Shown piece by piece: positions 56,093-64,000 of a stretch of DNA of 64,000 nt. Below the pieces are notes generated by a model. It was not told the origin of the DNA, did not search any database, and saw only the letters and a list, made by a program, of their open reading frames with translations. Position 1 is the stretch's first letter. Each line of letters starts with the position of its first letter. The DNA lies in contig OZ220491.1 of NCBI GenBank assembly GCA_965116195.1, positions 2,976,001 to 3,040,000 on the forward strand, read 5' to 3'. A program made the position numbers and the translations under genes. This DNA comes from Aldehydirespirator sp965116195 (lineage in GTDB: Bacteria > Actinomycetota > Acidimicrobiia > Acidimicrobiales > Aldehydirespiratoraceae).

Positions 56093-56305
56093 TCAGGTTT
56101 CGGGATAGCCGATTTCAGCTTCTTTGCGTGACAGTTCCAGGTACTCGTTGGGCTCGTCGTCGGTGTGGTTGTCAGCGTCGGAGTTGCGTTTGAGTGAACT
56201 TCCCAGCACGGCAGCCAGGATGCCGCTGCCGAGCATGACCAGCACCGGGAACACGATCACCAGCACTATCACCATCACTATCGCTCCGGCCACGACCTCC
56301 AGCAT
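56093..56305 (-). CDS. small single-helix membrane protein, 70 aa
   Basis: From MLEVVAGAIVMVIVLVIVFP (ATG 56305). One N-terminal membrane helix (GAIVMVIVLVIVFPVLVMLGS) is followed by AAVLGSSLKRNSDADNHTDD and NEYLELSRKEAE. Short proteins with this layout and a similar polar tail are common in actinobacteria; the function is unknown. The frame extends upstream into repeats without a better start. Confidence 0.6.
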   Translation of the reverse strand: MLEVVAGAIVMVIVLVIVFPVLVMLGSGILAAVLGSSLKRNSDADNHTDDEPNEYLELSRKEAEIGYPET

Positions 56306-56609
56306 AGTCGCCCAGCATGGAACGGGTTGCACCTCGTGGTACACGACTGCTGACCTGCGGAGGCTCAGATAGTCGCCCAGCATGGAACGGGTTGCACGTT
56401 GTTGTCACGTTCTCGTTGATGCTTGCGGATCGTTGCTTCGCCGTCGCTCAACTTGGTGTACACGCTCAACTTGATGTCCCGCTCAACTTGATGTACACGC
56501 TCAACTTGATGTACACGCTCAACTTGATGTAAGCCAGCAGGCCGGTCTGTCGGTGTCTTTGTGAGCCAGCGCTTGGCACCTTGCGCACGCAGTGGTTCGG
56601 TTGGTTCGC
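56306..56609. repeat. intergenic repeats
   Basis: 304 bp. AGTCGCCCAGCATGGAACGG plus GTTGCAC occurs at about 56307-56333 and 56370-56396 (63 bp apart). The 18-bp unit GCTCAACTTGATGTACAC occurs about five times in tandem (56447-56534) with minor variation. No gene is evident. Confidence 0.85.
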
Positions 56610-57944
56610 CTAGCCGTCCAGGTCGAGCATTCGCAGGGCGTTACCTCGCACGATCTTGTGGATGGTCTTGTCGTTGAGATCAGCAAACATCTCCTCGGCT
56701 ACTGCCAGGGTGTGGGGCCAGGTGGAGTCGGTGTGGGGATAGTCGGTCTCGAAGGTGACGTTGTCCACCCCCACCTCGTCCAGGCTGGCCAGTCCGTGTC
56801 GGTCACGGAAGAAGCAGCCGAAGCCGTGGCGGTACCAGTACGTTGACGGAGGTTCGGGCACCAGACGCTTGGTGTCGGCCCAGGCCCGGTGTTCCTCCCA
56901 GACGGTGTCGGCGCGCTCCAACACATAGGGGAGCCAACCGATCTGCCCCTCGCTGTAGGCAATCTTCAAGTCGGGATGATGTGGCAGGATGCCCGAGAAC
57001 AACCAATCCGACAGCGAGGCCATGGCGTTGTTGAAGCTGAGCGTGGCGGCCACGCCGGTGGGGGCGTCAGCCGAGGTGGCCGGCATTTTTGAACTTGAGC
57101 CGATATGCATGCAGATCACGGTGCCGGTTTCCTCGCAAGCCGTGATGAACGGCTCGTAGAAGCCGGTGTGGATTGACGGCAGGCCGAGATGGGGTGGTAT
57201 CTCGCTGAAGCACACGGCCCGACAGCCACGCTCAGCGTTACGGCGCACCTCGGCCGCGGCCAACTCCGCATCCCACAGCGGGATGATGATGAGCGGCACC
57301 AGCACACCTCCGGACTGCGCGCACCACTCCTGCACCATCCAGTCGTTGTAGGCCCGGATGCAGGCAAGGCCCAGTTCCTTGTCCTTGCCCTCATAAAAGG
57401 TCTGACCACAGAACCTGGGAAAGGTCGGAAAGCTGAGAGATCGGTCAACATGATTTGCAAGCATGTCAGCGGCCCGAGCCCGGGGTTCATGACAGCCGGG
57501 ACGCATCTCGTCGTAGGTGATGGGAGCGAGGGTCATGTCGTCACGGTCAAAGCCGACAGCCGCCACATGGCGTTTGTGCGGGTACATGCCGTCCTCGTAA
57601 AACCAGATGTCACACCAGTCGCCTGACCCGTCGGTCGGGTCAAGGGCATATTCATAGCTGGTGCCGCCGGTGTAACGCAGTTCGCCCAGGCGGTGACGCT
57701 CGATTCTGGGACCGGAAGGTCGGTACTTGGCTGGCAGCCACTCCTGCCATACGTGGGCAGGCTCCACCACATGGTCATCAACGCTCACGATCATCGGAAT
57801 GCGCGAGGTAGCAGTGCTGGCAGGCGTACCTGTGAGCGTGTCCAAGTCGCTGCGGGTGCTTTCGTTGTCACCTGGCAGGCCCGATGAACTCAAACCCCAC
57901 GTCCGATCGTCGCTGCGGGTGCTGTCGTTGACACTTCTGGTCAT
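56610..57944 (-). CDS. amidohydrolase (PF04909-like)
   Basis: 444 aa from MTRSVNDSTRSD (ATG 57944). TIM-barrel metal hydrolase/decarboxylase of the aminocarboxymuconate-semialdehyde decarboxylase type: MIVSVDDHVVEPAHVW (D-x-H-x-x-E variant), VICMHIGSSSK, YSEGQIGWLPYVLERAD, FETDYPHTDSTWP. The first ~45 residues are a Ser/Asp/Thr-rich extension with STRSD twice, created by a short DNA repeat. Substrate unknown; such proteins often act in aromatic or carboxylate degradation. Confidence 0.88.
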   Translation of the reverse strand: MTRSVNDSTRSDDRTWGLSSSGLPGDNESTRSDLDTLTGTPASTATSRIPMIVSVDDHVVEPAHVWQEWLPAKYRPSGPRIERHRLGELRYTGGTSYEYALDPTDGSGDWCDIWFYEDGMYPHKRHVAAVGFDRDDMTLAPITYDEMRPGCHEPRARAADMLANHVDRSLSFPTFPRFCGQTFYEGKDKELGLACIRAYNDWMVQEWCAQSGGVLVPLIIIPLWDAELAAAEVRRNAERGCRAVCFSEIPPHLGLPSIHTGFYEPFITACEETGTVICMHIGSSSKMPATSADAPTGVAATLSFNNAMASLSDWLFSGILPHHPDLKIAYSEGQIGWLPYVLERADTVWEEHRAWADTKRLVPEPPSTYWYRHGFGCFFRDRHGLASLDEVGVDNVTFETDYPHTDSTWPHTLAVAEEMFADLNDKTIHKIVRGNALRMLDLDG

Positions 57945-57987
57945 GTGATCATGTTCTTTCTGCGGCCATCGCCGTGTGCGGGACGTT

Positions 57988-58070
57988 GAGGCTGCGGTGT
58001 GTTGAGGCTGTGGTTTGTTGATGCTGCGGTGTGTTGATGCCGCGGTGTGTTGCCGCTGTTGTTGTCGGGC
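57988..58070. repeat. 18-bp degenerate tandem repeats
   Basis: Units such as TTGAGGCTGCGGTGTGTT, TTGAGGCTGTGGTTTGTT, TTGATGCTGCGGTGTGTT and TTGATGCCGCGGTGTGTT follow each other upstream of the amidohydrolase start. Confidence 0.85.
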
Positions 58071-58111
58071 AGATGATCGGCGGCTTGTGGGCGGCGGCTT
58101 GTTTCGGCTCA

Positions 58112-58555
58112 TCAGCCTGCGAACACCGTCTCGGTTGTGAACGACACGCCTTGGTCAAGCGTCTTGTGTACGGGGCAGCGCCGGGCAATCTCGCCGAGGC
58201 GAGTCCGTTGGTCATCGTCGAAGTCCCCTTCGATGAAGATCTGGCTGCGTACCCGATCTATGTAGCCCGTGGTTTCGTTCTCGCAGTCGTCGCAGTCCCG
58301 GGAATGGACACGGTCATGTTCGTAGCGGGCTGACACCGAGTGCAGGCTCCAACCCTTGCGGCGGCAGAACGACGACACGGTGATGCAGGTACAGGCCGCC
58401 ACCGACGAAAGCAGCAACTCATAGGGGTTGGGCCCGGTGTCAGCGCCACCCACGTCAACAGGTTCGTCGGCGTGCCAGCGATGCGACCCGGCTCGCAACT
58501 CCACGGTGAACTCCGCACCTGGCTCCACCTTGAGATCAGCAGTGATGACTGTCAT
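58112..58555 (-). CDS. OsmC-family protein
   Basis: 147 aa from MTVITADLKVEPG (ATG 58555). ADTGPNPYELLLSSVAACTC carries the first conserved Cys, and ARRCPVHKTLDQGV the second, as in OsmC/Ohr-type thiol peroxidases. Between them EHDRVHSRDCDDCENE is an extra Cys/His/Asp-rich loop (DCDDC) not usual in the family. Encoded before the amidohydrolase on the same strand. Confidence 0.88.
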   Translation of the reverse strand: MTVITADLKVEPGAEFTVELRAGSHRWHADEPVDVGGADTGPNPYELLLSSVAACTCITVSSFCRRKGWSLHSVSARYEHDRVHSRDCDDCENETTGYIDRVRSQIFIEGDFDDDQRTRLGEIARRCPVHKTLDQGVSFTTETVFAG

Positions 58556-58584
58556 GCCCCCAGCGTAAAGCGATACTGAGATAC

Positions 58585-59078
58585 ATGAACGCAGCGACAG
58601 CAACCTATGAACGTGATGGGCACGTGGCCACCATCACCTACAGCCGACCCCAAGCTCACGACGCTGTCAACGGTGCCATGCGGCGTGCGCTTGACACGGC
58701 TTGGAAGACCTTCCGGGAAGCCCCTGAAGCTTGGGTGGCCATCATCACCGGCGCAGGTCAAGCGTTCTGCGCGGGGCTGATCTGAAAGACCCCGAAGGCT
58801 CGACAGGCGACTGGCCCGGTTCGTTCTGGGAGTGGCCCACCATCACCACCTTTGAGTCATGCATGGAGACATGGAAGCCCATCATCGCGGTGGTCAACGG
58901 GCCTCAGCTGGCGGTGCGTGCCAGCAAGGAGGTGGCCAGCCGGGGTCGCAGCCTGCCTTGGACGGAGGCGGTGCGCATGGGCGAGACCATGCGGCGGGTG
59001 GTGTCCGACACTCACGACGCTGCTGAGGGTCGGGCCGCCTGGCACGAACGCCGCCCAACGAACTGGCAAGCCCGCTGA
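58585..59078 (+). pseudogene. broken enoyl-CoA hydratase/isomerase
   Basis: The reading frame from ATG 58585 (RDGHVATITYSRPQAHDAVN; WVAIITGAGQAFCAG) stops at TGA 58783. The plus-one frame continues exactly where expected (GADLKDPEGSTGDWPGSFWE), so one base is missing at about 58778. Further on, KPIIAVVNG is joined directly to QLAVRASKEVASRG. About 100 residues that normally lie between the oxyanion-hole region and this helix are therefore missing. Two independent lesions make it a pseudogene rather than a sequencing error. Confidence 0.85.
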
Positions 59079-59319
59079 GAATGCCCGAGACTCCACCTAC
59101 ACCACAATGCGCAAGGTGTTTCTGGAGAAGTGTCACCTGTCTGTGTGCATGGAATGGTCGCCTCCAGCCAGCTGTACGGGGTTTCGGGGGCCTGCTTGGA
59201 TGCAGTACGCAGGCATCGTAGGTTACGCTGGGGTAGCGATAAGTGACTGGTCGCAAGATGTCTGCTAGGTTGATGTCATACCTCTGAGGAATCATACGGC
59301 ACATGACCAAAAACGAGAG
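59079..59319. other. intergenic upstream of the fused R-M gene
   Basis: About 240 bp with composition falling from host-like to AT-richer toward the right. No gene; presumably the promoter of the R-M gene. Confidence 0.4.
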
Positions 59320-61872
59320 GTGAGGAATGCATCGAATCGGCCAACTGACTATGGAGGCGTGGTGAAGGCGAGAGATTTCGCTACTGGTAAGCCTGTTGGA
59401 ACAGGCCCAGAGGAGATGGTACGACAGCAGCAGGAAAAGGTACTACATCGCGATTACGGGTATCCGCTTGGTTGTATGGACATCGAAGTTGCTATTCAGC
59501 GAGGGAGCACAGCACGTGAACGCGCCGACCTTGTCATCTACGCGAGCGAGGACCCCAACAAACGAGACCAAGCTCAGCACATTATGGGCATTTTTGAGTT
59601 CAAACGCAAAGAACGGGCGGATGGAATCCAACAACTCAAGTCCTACATGACAGCGACTTCCTGCCTTTGGGGCGCTTGGACTAACGGAGATGAGTGGGAG
59701 GTGCTTCACAAAGACCCCGCAACCGGGGTGGTCAGAGACGATGTGATCTTTCAGGTGCCTCGGTTCGGGCAACCGATAGAAGATGTGGGACAGCACACGT
59801 TCGCCGATCTCAAGCCGGCCTCAGATCTAAAGCTAATTTTCCGGCGACTGCTGAACGAGTTGTACACTAACACGAATATTAGCCGTAGGGAAAAGCTAGG
59901 CAACGAGATGATAAAGTTACTCTTTTGTAAACTGCAAGACGAGCAGTTTGAGATTGGAAGAAACACTCCGCTTTTCCGTACCGACGCTACCGACAATGAA
60001 GATGGGTTTGCCGCCCTACGAGACCGCGTCGACACACTATTTGAGAAGGTAAAGTCAAAGCTGGCCGGTGAGGGTGTGTTTGAGGAGCATGACAGTCTCA
60101 TTTTGGAGAACAAGTCTATTGCCTATGTCGTTGGCGAATTGCAGACCTACTCCTTGACTCAAACCGACGAAGATGTGGTCGGTAACGCCTTCGAGGTGTT
60201 CGCGGAGAGCAAGTTCGCTGGCGAGAAAGGTGAGTTTTTCACCCCTCGCGAGGTAGTTCGTACAGCGATTCATGCTATTGCTCCACAACCTGGGGAAACG
60301 ATCATTGATCCCGCTTGCGGCAGTGGCGGGTTTCTAATTTCAGCTTTACATTATATTTGGGAAGCGATGGGAACTGATCCTCGATGGGGCTCTCTAACGG
60401 GCGACAAATTTTCTGATGCGAAGCGACAAATAGCACAGCAAACAATATACGGTTTAGACAAGGAAGCTGACCTAGTAAGAATTGCGAAAGCCTATATGGC
60501 TATCATCGGAGACGGCAAGAGTCGTATTGCTCAGGCAAATTCACTCCACACAGTCACAGATCTGGAAGGTTCAGCTCGTGATCTGATGATAAACGACAAC
60601 GATGATGGCTTTCGACAGTTCGATATCGTACTGACCAATCCGCCGTTCGGCAGCAAGGATACGAAGGTTTCCAAATCAGACTCCAAGAATTTCGACCTCG
60701 GCCACAAATGGGCTAGGGCTAAGAGTGGCGCTACTTATCAGAGAAAATCGGAGGTTCGAAGTACACCCGCCCAAGAACTATTTATTGAACGGTGTGTCGA
60801 ACTGTTGAAACCAGGTGGGCGGATGGCTATTATTCTGCCTGAAACTTATGCTCATGCCCCTACCAAACAGTACATTCGACAGTATATGATGGATCACTGC
60901 ATCATAGACGCTGTGATTGATCTTCCCCATAACACTTTCCGTCCACATTGCAATGCGAAGACTCTGCTATGGATTCTCACCAAAAAGCGCACCGAGGACA
61001 ACACCGTCCAACAGAGTGACGTGGTGTTTGCTGTTGCTGAAGAGATGGGACGTGACCATCACGGTAAACCCAAATATCGTGTTACCGATGGAGTGATTTC
61101 AGATGAGGTATGGAATGACCTGCCTCAACTCCGTGAAGAGTGGGCAGACCCGGCCAAACCTACGAACAAATTCGTCGGACAGTTTGGGGCCGCTGAAATC
61201 GAAGACAGCATTTATGTTCCACGATATTATCTGCGCGGTGACGACACCTCTTTGGAACTTGAAGCCAAAAGATGCGGTTACGAATTGGTTTCAATGGAAG
61301 AACTGATTGATGCAGGTGCGCTCACGTATTTTCGTGGTCACGGCGCACCTCCCAATCAATATAAGGGGCTAGGTCCAGTACCCTACGTGCGTGTCGGCGA
61401 TATTGGCAATTGGGCAATCTATCGCAACCCTACAGCAGGAGTGCCTAGACATGTCTACGAAATGAAATTGAAGAATCAGCATTTACAAGCACAGGATCTT
61501 GTGTTCGTTCACGATGGCAGTTATCGGATCGGCGATGTTGCAATAGTTTTGCCCGGTGATGTGGAAATCTTATTGGACAGCCACTGTCTAGTGTTTCGAG
61601 TAGCAAAAAACAAGTGGGATATAGACGGATTAGAACTGGCATATCTGCTGCGACATGATATGACTCGTCGCCAACTGCCGTCACGCGTCTTTCTCAACAC
61701 CACACTGCCCGATATCGGCAACAGGTGGCGCTCCCTACGGTTGCCGATCCTTCGCGACAATGATGAACGTAGACGTATCAGAGCGACCATGCGAAGCATA
61801 TACAACCGACGCGTGGAAGTCGACAACATGATTCATGGCCTGCTTCCTGACGAACATGACTATGACGGATGA
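59320..61872 (+). CDS. fused restriction-methyltransferase-specificity protein
   Basis: 850 aa (GTG 59320; a GTG at 59359 with GGAGG is an alternative). Residues ~30-150 are an HsdR-N-type nuclease: MVRQQQEKVLHRDYGYP, Asp70 in RADLVIY and Glu93-Phe-Lys95 in IFEFKRK, i.e. PD-(D/E)xK. Residues ~180-600 are a type I-like N6-adenine methylase with DPACGSGG (330-337) and NPPF (440-443). From ~640 it resembles one HsdS-type target recognition domain with LPSRVFLNTTLPDIGNRWRS near the end. No separate HsdR helicase or HsdS gene follows, so it is best viewed as a type IIG-like enzyme. AT-rich relative to its neighbours. Confidence 0.85.
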   Translation: MRNASNRPTDYGGVVKARDFATGKPVGTGPEEMVRQQQEKVLHRDYGYPLGCMDIEVAIQRGSTARERADLVIYASEDPNKRDQAQHIMGIFEFKRKERADGIQQLKSYMTATSCLWGAWTNGDEWEVLHKDPATGVVRDDVIFQVPRFGQPIEDVGQHTFADLKPASDLKLIFRRLLNELYTNTNISRREKLGNEMIKLLFCKLQDEQFEIGRNTPLFRTDATDNEDGFAALRDRVDTLFEKVKSKLAGEGVFEEHDSLILENKSIAYVVGELQTYSLTQTDEDVVGNAFEVFAESKFAGEKGEFFTPREVVRTAIHAIAPQPGETIIDPACGSGGFLISALHYIWEAMGTDPRWGSLTGDKFSDAKRQIAQQTIYGLDKEADLVRIAKAYMAIIGDGKSRIAQANSLHTVTDLEGSARDLMINDNDDGFRQFDIVLTNPPFGSKDTKVSKSDSKNFDLGHKWARAKSGATYQRKSEVRSTPAQELFIERCVELLKPGGRMAIILPETYAHAPTKQYIRQYMMDHCIIDAVIDLPHNTFRPHCNAKTLLWILTKKRTEDNTVQQSDVVFAVAEEMGRDHHGKPKYRVTDGVISDEVWNDLPQLREEWADPAKPTNKFVGQFGAAEIEDSIYVPRYYLRGDDTSLELEAKRCGYELVSMEELIDAGALTYFRGHGAPPNQYKGLGPVPYVRVGDIGNWAIYRNPTAGVPRHVYEMKLKNQHLQAQDLVFVHDGSYRIGDVAIVLPGDVEILLDSHCLVFRVAKNKWDIDGLELAYLLRHDMTRRQLPSRVFLNTTLPDIGNRWRSLRLPILRDNDERRRIRATMRSIYNRRVEVDNMIHGLLPDEHDYDG

Positions 61873-62097
61873 CGGAACCATCGTTCTCTGCCGCCGAAGA
61901 GTCTCGGTTTAGGAGGTGAATTATGAGGGCATGATGGCGATGACTGAGTACCTGTAGTGTCACAGGTGAGGCTGGACGATCGTCTTCGACGGAGGAGTGA
62001 GGGTCACAGTTACCGAATTAAGCGCCGGGCTTCGTTGTAGGTCGAATCGATTGTTTTGTGAGCATGATGGCTGCGAACAACAAGATCGGATTCAGGT
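61873..62097. other. intergenic, convergent
   Basis: 225 bp between the convergent R-M gene and the HTH gene. I checked it on the minus strand for a PIN-domain toxin, which often accompanies HTH proteins of the next type, and found none. Confidence 0.4.
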
Positions 62098-62574
62098 TTA
62101 GTAGTCGAGTTCAAGCCGTTGCGCTTCTGCTGTGAGTTCGTCAAGTATTGCTTGACGCGCGGAGTCATCTCGACGTTTGTAGTCAGTTAGATCCGTTAGA
62201 AGCACTCGACGATGAGTGCCAACCCGTCGGTGGCGAATTTCGCCTTTCTCCAAGAGATTGACCAAGTAGGGCCGGGACACGTTGAGAAGATCAGCGGCCT
62301 GTTGGGTGGTCAATTCGGTATGGATCGGTACCACCGTGACAACGTTACCGTTGGCGATATGGGCCAGGATGTCGATAAGCAGGGGAAGCACCTGACTTGG
62401 AACTTCGAGTTTGGTGTCAGAGTCGCCGGCGGTGAGCGACACGAAAGCTGAGTTGATGGTGGGGTCCTGGTGCAGGAACTGGCTCAAACCAGCGACTGCT
62501 TCGGCGGCTTGATTGACGGTGTGCTCGTCGGGCACAGTTAATTGATGGGCGAGAACCTCGGTCGGAATTGCCAT
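62098..62574 (-). CDS. excisionase-type HTH protein (antitoxin-like)
   Basis: 158 aa. The C-terminal half has an excisionase/MerR-like winged HTH: TELTTQQAADLLNVSRPYLV, NLLEKGEIRHRRVGTHRRVL. The N-terminal 70 residues are uncharacterised. Proteins of this layout are often the antitoxin-like partner of PIN-domain toxins; here no toxin is encoded on either side, so it is either solitary or a remnant. Confidence 0.75.
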   Translation of the reverse strand: MAIPTEVLAHQLTVPDEHTVNQAAEAVAGLSQFLHQDPTINSAFVSLTAGDSDTKLEVPSQVLPLLIDILAHIANGNVVTVVPIHTELTTQQAADLLNVSRPYLVNLLEKGEIRHRRVGTHRRVLLTDLTDYKRRDDSARQAILDELTAEAQRLELDY

Positions 62575-62646
62575 CTCGTCGTCCCTTCTATGAGCGTACC
62601 TCTCCAGAATAGGGCGATATTCGAAATATCCGCAATCCGTTGCTGG

Positions 62647-62825
62647 CTAGCTGGGGGTGGTGGACAGTTCGGCCACAACGTTGTTCAGCAGGCTCGAGGC
62701 ACCGAAACGGCACAGGTCGGGGGTGAGCCAGTCCTCACCCAGCACTGACCGTATGATGGCCAGGTACTTGAGGGCTTCCTCGGCGCTGCGTACACCTCCG
62801 GCCACCTTGATCCCGAGCGAGGCCT
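62647..62825 (-). pseudogene. deoxyribose-phosphate aldolase C-terminal fragment
   Basis: The end of a 257-codon minus frame reads GIKVAGGVRSAEEALKYLAI, then GEDWLTPDLCRFGASSLLNN, the C-terminal strand-helix region of DeoC (Schiff-base lysine in the IKVAGG stretch). The catalytic N-terminal barrel is absent: upstream the same frame passes through unrelated sequence and an IS30 fragment. Confidence 0.75.
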
Positions 62826-63186
62826 GGGTCGTTGCTGCTTGGTCGGCTGCCTCGTTGTGAAAACGCAATCGGTTGTGGCGTTCCACCTCGGCGACGTGAC
62901 GCACCGCGTCGTCAAGCAGGGCAGCAACCCGTGTGCGGCCCTGCATCTTTGCTGCAAGTAGCGCCGCATCACTGTTCTCAGTCGGGTCGGTATCGGCCAG
63001 GGTCACACTCATGGCCTGAATCACACTCACCGACTGAGTAACAGTCGAAGCCATGGTGCCAGGGTCGGCCGGCAAGCTCTGTCGGTGGTTGCAATTGTGG
63101 TGATTGTGGATGGCTTGTGCGTTTTGCCAGTTGTGGAGTTTGCGGGGCATGGTGTTGAGGTTGTCTTGGATGACGGCGAGGTGTAC

Positions 63187-63396
63187 GTAACAGGCCCGGT
63201 AGATCGTCTCCGCGCACACCCGCTGACCCCAAATCCGCAGATCAGCCGCTATCGCAGCCGGTGACCACCGCTGCGCGAGCCGTTCCAACACCGCCTCAGC
63301 CAACACCACATCCACAACCAACTTGGGTGCTTTGGGTCTACAAGCCCGAGCATCAGCCGCAGCCTGCTTGTCATAACCCGACACGCTGCCACTGTC
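63187..63396 (-). mobile_element. IS30-family transposase fragment
   Basis: The same minus frame, upstream part: SGYDKQAAADARACRPKAPK, then VLERLAQRWSPAAIAADLRI, then RVCAETIYRACYV. This corresponds to the IS30 N-terminal HTH region (RWSPxxIAxxL, SxETIYRxxY). The DDE catalytic core is missing. It joins DeoC-like DNA on one side and an RCC1 scrap on the other. Confidence 0.7.
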
Positions 63397-63549
63397 ACCT
63401 GCTGGGGCGACAACTACCACAAACAGATTGACGCGCCTTCAGGACAGTTCACCATGATAACCGCAGGGCAACTATACACCTGCGGCCTGCGCACCGACGG
63501 CACCGTCACCTGCTGGGGCCAGATCCGGTGGGGGCAACTAGACTCCTAG
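63388..63549 (+). pseudogene. C-terminal fragment of an RCC1-repeat protein
   Basis: The plus frame ATVTCWGDNYHKQIDAPSGQ, then FTMITAGQLYTCGLRTDGTV, then TCWGQIRWGQLDS and TAG. It is one and a half repeats of the same kind as in the two large RCC1 proteins at 18.8-25.8 kb, including the paired Cys. There is no start, and it abuts or overlaps the IS30 fragment, so the gene was probably truncated by it. Confidence 0.8.
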
Positions 63550-63560
63550 TCTCACTACGG

Positions 63561-63725
63561 CTATTGGTCTGCTGACGACTGGCTTGGCCCAAACAACACG
63601 GCCAGCTTTTCGCGAATTTCCGAGATCTGCTCTTGATGTGGTTTACGACTGAAGGAATCGTCAAACGAGATCTGGTAGGAATCTGATCCTGATGACGGGT
63701 AGACCACCTTCGGACTTTTACTCAT
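63561..63725 (-). CDS. 54-aa small protein
   Basis: ATG 63725 with GGAG about 8 nt upstream; begins MSKSPKVVYPSSGSDSYQIS and ends GPSQSSADQ. Contains a charged helix (QEQISEIREKLAVLF). It overlaps the stop of the upstream DUF3467-like gene by 8 bp, so the two are coupled. Function unknown. Confidence 0.6.
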   Translation of the reverse strand: MSKSPKVVYPSSGSDSYQISFDDSFSRKPHQEQISEIREKLAVLFGPSQSSADQ

Positions 63726-64000
63726 TGCTCTCTCCTTCGGGCTGACGGGGTATGGCGGTTGGAAAACCGGCGCTGCTCGCAATCTCGGTCCAAGCGTCGT
63801 AAGCATCGGTGATCTGTTGAAGCATCAGTCCCAAAGCTGAGGGGGCCACTTTGACGCGTGCCACAAGTGTCGCCTCAGCAACTCCCTCGCTTGGCTCGCC
63901 ACCTTGTTGGGTGAGGAAATCAAGGGTGATCTCGTGCTGGTGAACCAGCAGTGGACATAGTTTGAGTATACCCCACCGACGGCGAGAAGCTGATCAAAAG
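63718..64000 (-). CDS. DUF3467-like protein, partial, apparent frameshift
   Basis: Stop TAA at 63718. Reading back, the frame gives HEITLDFLTQQGG, LVARVKVAPSALGLMLQQIT and DAYDAW, which fits the DUF3467 pattern (EF.LDF ... ARI..SP..A..L...L...YE). The preceding piece (FDQLLAVGGVYSNYVHCW) lies in a different frame, the switch falling at about 63945-63951, and the first codons are beyond the window. Either one base is missing or the gene is damaged. Confidence 0.55.

Noticed and set aside
58770..58800. In-frame UGA in the enoyl-CoA hydratase as a selenocysteine codon
   Set aside because: Reading through the TGA gives unrelated residues (KTPKARQ), while the plus-one frame gives the expected GADLKDPE. 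The lesion is a frameshift, not recoding, although selA and selB are nearby.
62647..63420. 257-codon frame as a genuine protein
   Set aside because: It joins an IS30 HTH fragment to a DeoC C-terminus with unrelated sequence between, and overlaps an RCC1 scrap on the other strand. It is a mosaic of remnants.

Overview
The window looks like a chromosomal segment of an uncultured high-GC actinobacterium, probably of the Acidimicrobiia type. The pointers are a WhiB regulator, several luciferase-like (LLM/F420-type) oxidoreductases, many GTG starts, 4-bp ATGA/GTGA gene overlaps and secreted proteins with long polythreonine linkers. The taxonomic placement is inference. I saw no rRNA, tRNA, CRISPR array or replication origin.

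Region 1 (1-6.4 kb, minus strand) is a tight operon. It encodes a thiamine-diphosphate 2-oxoacid dehydrogenase E1 alpha and beta, a free-standing lipoyl domain with no E2 catalytic domain, an SDR, an archaeal-type methenyl-H4MPT cyclohydrolase (Mch), a Mer-like LLM enzyme and a cupin. Region 2 (6.8-13.8 kb) holds small redox and housekeeping genes, interrupted by an AT-rich type II restriction-modification island (about 10.4-12.1 kb). Region 3 (14-17.7 kb) is an ABC-importer operon of the NMT1/THI5 type with riboflavin synthase inserted between transporter genes.

Region 4 (17.7-26 kb) has a creatininase-family gene followed by two paralogous, very large secreted RCC1-repeat/polythreonine proteins. 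Each gene is preceded by the same leader with an uninterrupted G16 or G15 tract, suggesting slippage-based phase variation. A decayed copy of the creatininase 3' end follows the pair, and another RCC1 scrap lies at 63.4 kb. Region 5 (26-33.6 kb) has a receiver/STAS pair, an NfeD-like protein, WhiB, selB, selA and fxsA, separated by elaborate direct-repeat clusters. Region 6 (33.7-40 kb) has a HindIII-like restriction-modification island, mrp, an IscA-type protein and an unusual CoxS-CoxL fusion.

Region 7 (40-54.8 kb, plus strand) is a coherent amide or short-acid utilisation locus. It has an amidase, a Liv/Urt/Fmd-type ABC importer with a fused permease-ATPase, an acyl-CoA synthetase and an acyl-CoA dehydrogenase. 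A regulatory cassette follows: ArsR, a fusion of an SRPBCC domain to an AmiC-like ligand receptor, a GAF sensor kinase lacking an obvious phosphoacceptor His, a LuxR-type response regulator, and a second kinase that keeps the His but has lost its ATP-binding motifs. Region 8 (55-64 kb) has a gene of unknown function, an amidohydrolase, OsmC, a broken enoyl-CoA hydratase, a fused restriction-modification-specificity protein, an HTH protein, a DeoC/IS30/RCC1 scrap mosaic and a DUF3467-like gene.

A feature of the whole window is the density of short direct repeats (18-76 bp) in intergenic DNA. They also occur in frame inside proteins, where they form low-complexity N-terminal extensions or insertions. 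The three restriction-modification loci are visibly more AT-rich than their surroundings and look horizontally acquired.
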